Assembly: GCF_946479715.1 (NCBI RefSeq)
Contig: NZ_CAMLHF010000176.1
Span: 1 to 11,701 of the forward strand
Direction of reading: 5' to 3'
Length of the DNA: 11,701 bases
DNA from: an uncultured Pedobacter sp.
GTDB lineage: Bacteria > Bacteroidota > Bacteroidia > Sphingobacteriales > Sphingobacteriaceae
Shown here: positions 7,207 to 11,701 of the stretch, piece after piece
Layout of the letters: every line of letters begins with the position of its first letter
Numbering within the stretch: position 1 is the first letter of the stretch
The notes under the pieces: generated by a model
Told to the model about the DNA's origin: nothing
Database searches by the model: none
Seen by the model: only the letters and a program-made list of their open reading frames with translations
Translations under genes and position numbers: made by a program

Positions 7207-9585
7207 ATGTTCAAACTCAACCTTAAAATTGCCTTTCGGAATTTACTAAAGCACAAGACCGCTTCGCTGATCAATATTAGTGGGCTTGCCATTGGTCTCG
7301 CAGCTAGCCTATTGTTATTGCTTTATGTACAATACCAATGGAGCTATGATAAGCAATTTGGGAATAGTGAAAACACTTATCACCTGATGGTTAATTTTTA
7401 CGGAACTGATAAGAGTATTACCGGAACCACACCACAGGTCTCCAATGTGCTTCCATTGGTGTTAAAGGAAGAAAGTCCAGAGATAGAAAACATCAGCAGG
7501 GTGTTATGGGCCAGCAGGCGATTAGTGGCGAATGGGCAAAATTCTTTTAAAATAGAAGGACGCTATGCCGACTCTGACTTGTTGCAGATATTTAAGTTTG
7601 ATTACCTGAGTGGCAATCCCGACAAAGCCTTTGACGATCCAAACTCTATTGTACTCACAGAAACCATCGCAAAGCGCTTATTTGGTAGTGCCGACGTGCT
7701 AAATAAGACTGTTCGATTCGAAAACCAGGCCAATCTGAAGGTTACTGCAGTAATCAGGGATCTTCCACCAAACTTTACTTATGGATTCGAATGCCTTACT
7801 CCCTGGAAACTTTATGAAAATCTAAACCAGTGGCCTGCTAAGCCTAATTGGGACAATTATTCATACTTTACCCTGCTTACACTTAAGGACGGCACCAATC
7901 CTGAAGCCTTTAACCAAAAAATAAAAAATACTATAGCTCAAAAAACGGGAACAAAAACACTTGAAGCAGCACCCTTTATATATCCCCTCGAAAAATACCA
8001 TCTATATGGCCATTTTACTAATGGTATAGCCGATGGCGGTCAGATCGAACAAGTACGTATCTTCATTATACTTGCCTTGGGTATTCTTGCTATAGCCTGT
8101 ATCAATTTTATGAATTTGTCTACCGCCAGATCACAAAAACGTGCTAAAGAAGTGGGCATCAGGAAAACAATAGGAGCCAGTCGCACATCATTAATAATGC
8201 AGTTCCTGCTCGAGTCATTTATCCTAACCATAGTTAGTGTGGTACTTGCAATAGTTTTGGTTGAACTATTCATGCCTGCATTCAATGGCCTGCTGAATAC
8301 CAAACTGCATATCAGCTATGACAGTCCAAGGAACTGGCTTGCAGTGACTGGCCTGATCCTGTTTACCGGACTTATTGCCGGTAGTTACCCTGCTTTTTTC
8401 CTTTCTTCATTTAACCCGGTTCAGGCTTTAAAGAAAACCATAGCATTTAAAAGCAATTTTAGTCTCAGTTTTAGACAGGTGCTCGTTATCATTCAGTTTG
8501 GCTTTGCAATTGTTCTGATCGTGGCAACACTCATCCTTTATCAGCAATTACAATATTTAAAAAACAGGCCTCTGGGATACGATACCAATGCACTGGTAGA
8601 AATGCCCCATGAAGGTAACTTGTATCCTAAATTTGAGCTTTTCAAAGACAGGTTGCTCAACTCAGGGGCAGTAACTGCAGTAACGCAGTCGTCAGGAAGT
8701 ATAGCTTTTCAAAATTCAAATACCAGCGGACTTGAATGGCAGGGCATGAGAGAAGGGGATAAGAAGATTACATTTGATCTTATTCAGACCACTTATGATT
8801 TCCTGAAAACGAATAATATCAGATTAATTACCGGACGCGACTTTAGTAAAGGCCGTGCCTCAGACTCGTCGGCACTAATGCTTAGTGAAACCGCTGTAAA
8901 ACAAATGGGACTTAAAGAACCCCTTGGTCAGCAAGTCCTTTTCAATGGGAAACAAAGACCAGTGGTTGGTGTATTTGCTGATGTGTTGTGGGATGAGCCA
9001 ACCAGAAAACTTCACCCGATGGCTATAGTATTCAATGCCGAAAACAGCGATGTGATCACGATGCGGTTAAACACTACAAGGAATGTCCGGGAAAGCATTG
9101 ATCAGATCACTAAAATTACAAAAGAACTAAATCCTGATTTCCCAGTAGAAATCAAATTTGTAGACAGCCTGGTAGCTGAGAAATTTGAACATGAACAGAT
9201 GTTGTCTATAATATCGAACCTCTTTGCAGGTCTTTCTATATTTGTTTCTTGTCTTGGCTTATTTGGGTTGTCGGCCTTTAGTGCCGAGCAACGGACAAAA
9301 GAGATCGGTATACGTAAAGTATTGGGTGCAACCATTACTGGTATCATTACCCTATTGTCAGTAAGCTTTGTTAAAACAGTTATGATAGCGATGGTGTTGG
9401 CCATGCCAATAGGGTATCTAATTATGGATAATTGGCTGATGCAGTTTGATTACCACATTTCAATTGGCCCTGTGGTGTTTATTCTTACCGGAGTATCGAG
9501 TGTTTTGATAGCATTGTTTACTGTAAGTTGGCAGGCGTACCGTGCTGCAAAGGCAAATCCTGTGGATGCGTTGAAATACGAATAA
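7207..9585 (+). CDS. FtsX/MacB-type ABC transporter permease (792 aa)
   Basis: This is the fourth permease of the cluster and a close paralogue of the one at 1688-4060. The two share blocks such as FGSADVLNKTV / FGSTDVLNKTV in the first periplasmic domain and ASDSSA plus MGLK(E/K)P(L/V)G in the second. Membrane segments are at about 20-42, 284-305, 333-358, 376-402, 423-446, 667-690, 717-740 and 753-775. The two coupling motifs are KEVGIRKTIGAS (314-325) and KEIGIRKVLGAT (698-709). It starts MFKLNLK and ends NPVDALKYE. The ATG lies 17 bases after the ATPase stop with no clear ribosome-binding site, so it is most likely on the same transcript. It should sit in the inner membrane with two large periplasmic domains. 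It is the last gene of the cluster, and a short palindrome follows it. The substrate is not identifiable from the sequence. Confidence 0.95.
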   Translation: MFKLNLKIAFRNLLKHKTASLINISGLAIGLAASLLLLLYVQYQWSYDKQFGNSENTYHLMVNFYGTDKSITGTTPQVSNVLPLVLKEESPEIENISRVLWASRRLVANGQNSFKIEGRYADSDLLQIFKFDYLSGNPDKAFDDPNSIVLTETIAKRLFGSADVLNKTVRFENQANLKVTAVIRDLPPNFTYGFECLTPWKLYENLNQWPAKPNWDNYSYFTLLTLKDGTNPEAFNQKIKNTIAQKTGTKTLEAAPFIYPLEKYHLYGHFTNGIADGGQIEQVRIFIILALGILAIACINFMNLSTARSQKRAKEVGIRKTIGASRTSLIMQFLLESFILTIVSVVLAIVLVELFMPAFNGLLNTKLHISYDSPRNWLAVTGLILFTGLIAGSYPAFFLSSFNPVQALKKTIAFKSNFSLSFRQVLVIIQFGFAIVLIVATLILYQQLQYLKNRPLGYDTNALVEMPHEGNLYPKFELFKDRLLNSGAVTAVTQSSGSIAFQNSNTSGLEWQGMREGDKKITFDLIQTTYDFLKTNNIRLITGRDFSKGRASDSSALMLSETAVKQMGLKEPLGQQVLFNGKQRPVVGVFADVLWDEPTRKLHPMAIVFNAENSDVITMRLNTTRNVRESIDQITKITKELNPDFPVEIKFVDSLVAEKFEHEQMLSIISNLFAGLSIFVSCLGLFGLSAFSAEQRTKEIGIRKVLGATITGIITLLSVSFVKTVMIAMVLAMPIGYLIMDNWLMQFDYHISIGPVVFILTGVSSVLIALFTVSWQAYRAAKANPVDALKYE

Positions 9586-9612
9586 GTCGCTATTCCGCCT
9601 TTCTAGTGTGAG

Positions 9613-9633
9613 ACCCTGAAATAAATTCAGGGT
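9613..9633. repeat. Short palindrome resembling a dispersed REP-like element
   Basis: Arms ACCCTGAA (9613-9620) and TTCAGGGT (9626-9633) form a perfect 8-bp inverted repeat around ATAAA. Near-identical palindromes of the CCCTGAA...TTCAGGG type are scattered between genes in many Bacteroidota genomes and often give spurious short peptides containing LNLFQGL. The minus-strand translation here contains VTLNLFQGL. It is only one copy in this window, so dispersion cannot be shown here. No T-run follows, which argues against a classical intrinsic terminator, although it lies just after the last permease stop and could protect the 3' end of that mRNA. Confidence 0.6.
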
Positions 9634-9691
9634 GACGACCACTTTAAAAATAAATTAATAATGACGGTCGTATTAATCATGCTTACTGAAT

Positions 9692-9699
9692 TATCTTTG
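9692..9699 (+). promoter_or_regulatory. Bacteroidota-type -7 box (TAnnTTTG) directly before the binding-protein gene
   Basis: TATCTTTG at 9692-9699 matches the Bacteroidota housekeeping -7 consensus TAnnTTTG exactly. No clear TTG -33 element is seen at the expected distance (around 9665-9673 the sequence is CGGTCGTAT). The box ends 4 bases before the ATG at 9704, so the transcript would start at or within a few bases of the start codon and be almost leaderless. Confidence 0.6.
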
Positions 9700-9703
9700 C
9701 ATT

Positions 9704-10501
9704 ATGCAACGCAGTTTTACAGATCAGCTGAACAGAGAAATCTTAATCAATTATCCGCCAAAGCGGATCATCTCTTTAGTGCCGTCTCAAACAGAACTGC
9801 TGTTTGAACTTGGGCTTGATCAGGAAATCATCGGGCTTACTAAATTTTGCATTCATCCCATTGAAAAGTTTGCAGAGCGTACCAAAATAGGAGGGACTAA
9901 GAAACTAAATATCCAGCTGATAAGGGATTTAAATCCCGACCTCATCATCGGTAATAAAGAAGAGAATGAGCAGTCGCAGATCGAAGAACTGATGGAGGAT
10001 TATCCGGTATGGATGAGCGATATTTATACGCTGGAAGATGCCAAAAAAACCATTGCCCAAATAGGTGAACTGGTAGACAGGCAGCCAGAAGCATCTTATT
10101 TAAATCACCTGATCAGCGCAGGATTTAATGACCTTCAAACTTTAGCCGTGCAAAACGGAATCAATAAAAAAGTTGCCTATCTGATCTGGAAAAAACCATA
10201 TATGTTGGCTGGTAGAGATACCTTTATAGATAATATATTGGCATTAAATGGCCTTAGCAATGTAATTAAAGAAAAGCGATATCCCGAAATTGAACTGAAT
10301 GAATTGGCTCAATTGAAGCCCGATCTGATATTTTTATCCTCAGAGCCTTATCCCTTCAAAGAAGAACACCTTGAAGAAATAAGACGGGTAATACCTGAGG
10401 CTAAAGTAATGCTGGTTGATGGAGAAATGTTCTCCTGGTATGGTAGCCGACTGGTTAAAGCAGTTCAATATCTGTTTCAGCTTCAAAAGGAACTTTATTA
10501 A
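9704..10501 (+). CDS. BtuF-like/helical-backbone substrate-binding protein without signal peptide (265 aa)
   Basis: It resembles the ABC substrate-binding proteins for cobalamin, iron siderophores and related metal chelates (BtuF/TroA-like fold: two lobes joined by a long helix). Visible family features are RIISLVPSQTELLFELGL (21-38) at the start of lobe 1, PDLIIGNKEEN (78-88), a helical linker around 110-150, AGRDTFIDNIL (169-179) and PDLIFLSSEPYPF (206-218) in lobe 2. The length is typical of the mature family domain. There is no N-terminal signal peptide or lipobox. The frame has a TAA at 9674-9676 and no other ATG before 9704, so a longer start with an export signal is not possible. It may therefore be a cytosolic homologue with a role other than uptake. 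No permease, ATPase or TonB receptor gene of a cobalamin system is next to it. It probably has its own promoter. The fold assignment is firm; the ligand is unknown. Confidence 0.88.
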   Translation: MQRSFTDQLNREILINYPPKRIISLVPSQTELLFELGLDQEIIGLTKFCIHPIEKFAERTKIGGTKKLNIQLIRDLNPDLIIGNKEENEQSQIEELMEDYPVWMSDIYTLEDAKKTIAQIGELVDRQPEASYLNHLISAGFNDLQTLAVQNGINKKVAYLIWKKPYMLAGRDTFIDNILALNGLSNVIKEKRYPEIELNELAQLKPDLIFLSSEPYPFKEEHLEEIRRVIPEAKVMLVDGEMFSWYGSRLVKAVQYLFQLQKELY

Positions 10502-10541
10502 CCGGCCGGCTGGGTTGAATTATTTATCTTTAACAGTTGTT

Positions 10542-10560
10542 GTTACTTCAACAAAGTAAC
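10542..10560. other. Inverted repeat overlapping the stop codon of the OmpA-like gene
   Basis: GTTACTT (10542-10548) and AAGTAAC (10554-10560) form a 7-bp stem with a 5-base loop (CAACA). It covers the last codons and the stop of the minus-strand OmpA-like gene, in the short convergent gap with the binding-protein gene. No T-run follows on either strand immediately, so a role as a bidirectional terminator is possible but weakly supported. Confidence 0.25.
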
Positions 10561-11067
10561 CTCAACTCTTCTGTTTTTTAAACGTCCTTCTTTAGTTTTG
10601 TTATCTGCAATAGGTTGTGTATCACCTAATCCCGAAGTTTGAATTCTATCTCCATTAATACCTAAACTAATCAGATAAGTTTTAACAGATACGGCGCGTT
10701 TTTCTGACAACCACTGATTGTATTTTGCGGTTCCTGTTTTGTCAGAATGTCCTTCAATAAGAATTTGACGATTGGCATCCTTCTGTTTTAAAACTTCTGC
10801 AACATCGGCAATACTCTTTTTTGAACCTTCATTTAAATACGAAGAGTTGGTAGGAAACAATATCTCTGAACTAAATGTGAATTTAATTCCGGCATTTGTA
10901 CGCTCTACCTGACTTTCAGGAAGGTCTTTTTTAATGTTGTCAAGCTCAGTGTCGCCAGCTGGTTTCTCTGCCGGGGCGGGAGGAGCCTGAATAACTTTTT
11001 TAACGGTTTTACACGAGAGTGTTACGCTAACTAAAAGCGCCAGAAATAAGATGGTTTTCTTTGTCAT
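10543..11067 (-). CDS. OmpA-family lipoprotein, peptidoglycan-binding (174 aa)
   Basis: A short basic and hydrophobic N-terminus (MTKK, then ILFLALLVSVTLSC) ends in C19, which looks like a lipoprotein cleavage site, although the lipobox TLSC has T rather than L at -3. A short proline/alanine-rich linker (about 27-38) follows. The OmpA C-terminal domain spans about 60-172. It contains IEGHSDKTG (104-112), LSEKRA (120-125) and GRLKNRRVEV (161-170). D109 and R124 are spaced 15 residues apart, as in the diaminopimelate-binding Asp/Arg pair of OmpA domains. It should be anchored in an envelope membrane and bind peptidoglycan non-covalently, helping tie membrane to cell wall. There is no beta-barrel and no acidic export signal after the cysteine, so it is a small Pal-like protein facing the periplasm. 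The gene begins 47 bases after the stop of the upstream minus-strand gene, and no TAnnTTTG box is seen in that gap. Cotranscription with that gene is therefore likely. Confidence 0.93.
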   Translation of the reverse strand: MTKKTILFLALLVSVTLSCKTVKKVIQAPPAPAEKPAGDTELDNIKKDLPESQVERTNAGIKFTFSSEILFPTNSSYLNEGSKKSIADVAEVLKQKDANRQILIEGHSDKTGTAKYNQWLSEKRAVSVKTYLISLGINGDRIQTSGLGDTQPIADNKTKEGRLKNRRVEVTLLK

Positions 11068-11114
11068 TTGTGTGGTTTGTATATAAAGTTTGTGTTAATT
11101 CAATTTGTTGCTTG

Positions 11115-11701
11115 CTATTTCAATTCATCAATTGCGCTGTCAACATAACTTGATGCAGCCTGATCTCCCTGTTTTTGCTTTTTAAGTTGCAGCAGGAAGT
11201 TAGTGACATATTTATTGTAGCCATAGCTTTTGTATTTCAATCCAATGGCTTTAACAAGTTCAACTCCTCTTTTTAATTCGTTAATGTCGCTAACCTTGCC
11301 TAATATGTTTACATAAGCAGGAATCAGCTCTATTTGTTCTTGTGCAGACATAGAGGTAAACTTCTCGGTAATAAAAGGCAGTTCTTTCTCTGTGCCAAAT
11401 TTGGAATAAACAACTGCAATTGCTTGTGTAAGTGATGCTTTGTTGTCTTTCTCCAGCGTTCTTGCGATAGTGAGGGCTTCCTCAGGTTGTTGCAAAGCAA
11501 GGGCCATTAATGATGATCCCTGAACGGCATACGATTTACTTTCAAGTCCTTTTTTGAACAATGCTAAATCAGCAGCATTTTTATTGCCGCCTATAATAGA
11601 AATTGCCTGTGCCTGTACAAGTGTATTCGGATCAGAGGTGGCAAGTTTTTGAATTGCAGGCATTGCAGTTTTAAAAAGTTCTGAATCGTCAGCAGCGATG
11701 G
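11115..11701 (-). CDS. C-terminal part of a HEAT-like helical-repeat protein, possibly an M1-family metallopeptidase (5' end outside window)
   Basis: The minus-strand frame ends in TAG at 11115-11117 and stays open to the window edge. The ATG at 11661-11663 is internal, because in-frame codons (reading IAADDSELFKTA) continue upstream of it. About 194 residues are visible. They form successive amphipathic helix pairs with the character of HEAT/ARM repeats, for example AIQKLATSDPNTLVQAQAIS, then LFKKGLESKSYAVQGSSLMA, then ALTIARTLEKDNKASLTQAI. No catalytic motif, membrane segment or signal is present in this part. In Bacteroidota, M1 aminopeptidase-like proteins often end in such repeats, and the terminal stretch (YNKYVTNFLLQLKKQ) is compatible with that. 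This is recognition by resemblance, not proof, because the HExxH zinc site would lie outside the window. Other HEAT-repeat proteins remain possible. Confidence 0.7.
   Translation of the reverse strand, partial: IAADDSELFKTAMPAIQKLATSDPNTLVQAQAISIIGGNKNAADLALFKKGLESKSYAVQGSSLMALALQQPEEALTIARTLEKDNKASLTQAIAVVYSKFGTEKELPFITEKFTSMSAQEQIELIPAYVNILGKVSDINELKRGVELVKAIGLKYKSYGYNKYVTNFLLQLKKQKQGDQAASSYVDSAIDELK

Noticed and set aside
1..9585. Naming the cluster as LolCDE, MacAB or a specific drug exporter
   Set aside because: No MacA-type adaptor, outer-membrane factor or LolA/LolB gene is in the window. The ATPase is not fused, and each permease has about eight rather than four membrane segments, so a specific name is not supported.
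9460..9642. Minus-strand 60-codon frame across the end of the last permease and the palindrome
   Set aside because: It lies mostly antisense to a well-supported gene, and its N-terminus is the translated palindrome, a common artefact.
10500..10516. Intrinsic terminator for the binding-protein gene built on AACC...GGTT and CCGGCCGG
   Set aside because: Only four outer pairs form before mismatches, the inner part is self-palindromic with too small a loop, and no T-run follows.
11661..11663. ATG on the minus strand as the true start of the helical-repeat gene
   Set aside because: The frame stays open upstream to the window edge with compatible helical sequence, and the protein begins mid-repeat there, so the gene is more likely truncated by the window.

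Overview
The window looks like a chromosomal segment from a member of the Bacteroidota, most likely a Sphingobacteriaceae relative such as Pedobacter (inference). The grounds are a low-to-moderate GC content, A-rich gene leaders with little or no Shine-Dalgarno sequence, a TAnnTTTG-type -7 box in front of one gene, and an array of full-length FtsX/MacB-type permeases of the kind common in that phylum. No rRNA, tRNA, CRISPR array, insertion sequence or phage gene was seen, and no gene-free stretch exceeds about 150 bases.

Bases 1-9585 hold a same-strand cluster of ABC-transporter genes. It contains the 3' part of one permease (1-1539), two complete permeases (1688-4060 and 4081-6474), a stand-alone ATPase (6500-7189) and a fourth permease (7207-9585). 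From 1688 onward the gaps are only 17-25 bases, so these four genes probably form one transcript. The first permease is separated from the rest by 148 bases that contain a strong hairpin with a competing alternative fold, possibly a terminator or attenuator. Each complete permease is an internal tandem duplication. Each half carries a periplasmic MacB-like domain and an FtsX-type membrane region with a KEVGIRK-type coupling motif, giving about eight membrane segments in all. One polypeptide therefore resembles a fused MacB dimer and could pair with two copies of the single ATPase. Three of the permeases are close paralogues. The one at 4081-6474 is a divergent type with higher local GC. The substrate cannot be read from the sequence.

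Bases 9586-9703 hold a short dispersed-type palindrome and then a -7-like promoter box ending only four bases before the ATG of the next gene. That gene (9704-10501) encodes a BtuF/helical-backbone substrate-binding protein with no export signal. Convergent to it on the minus strand are a small OmpA-domain lipoprotein (10543-11067) and, upstream of that, the C-terminal part of an alpha-helical repeat protein (11115-11701, running off the window). The latter may be the tail of an M1-type metallopeptidase. These two probably share a transcript and are likely envelope proteins unrelated to the transporter cluster.

I found no clearly undescribed system. The points most worth following up are the four-permease/one-ATPase arrangement, the alternative hairpins at 1548-1586, the odd permease in the middle of the cluster, and the signal-less binding protein with an almost leaderless promoter.
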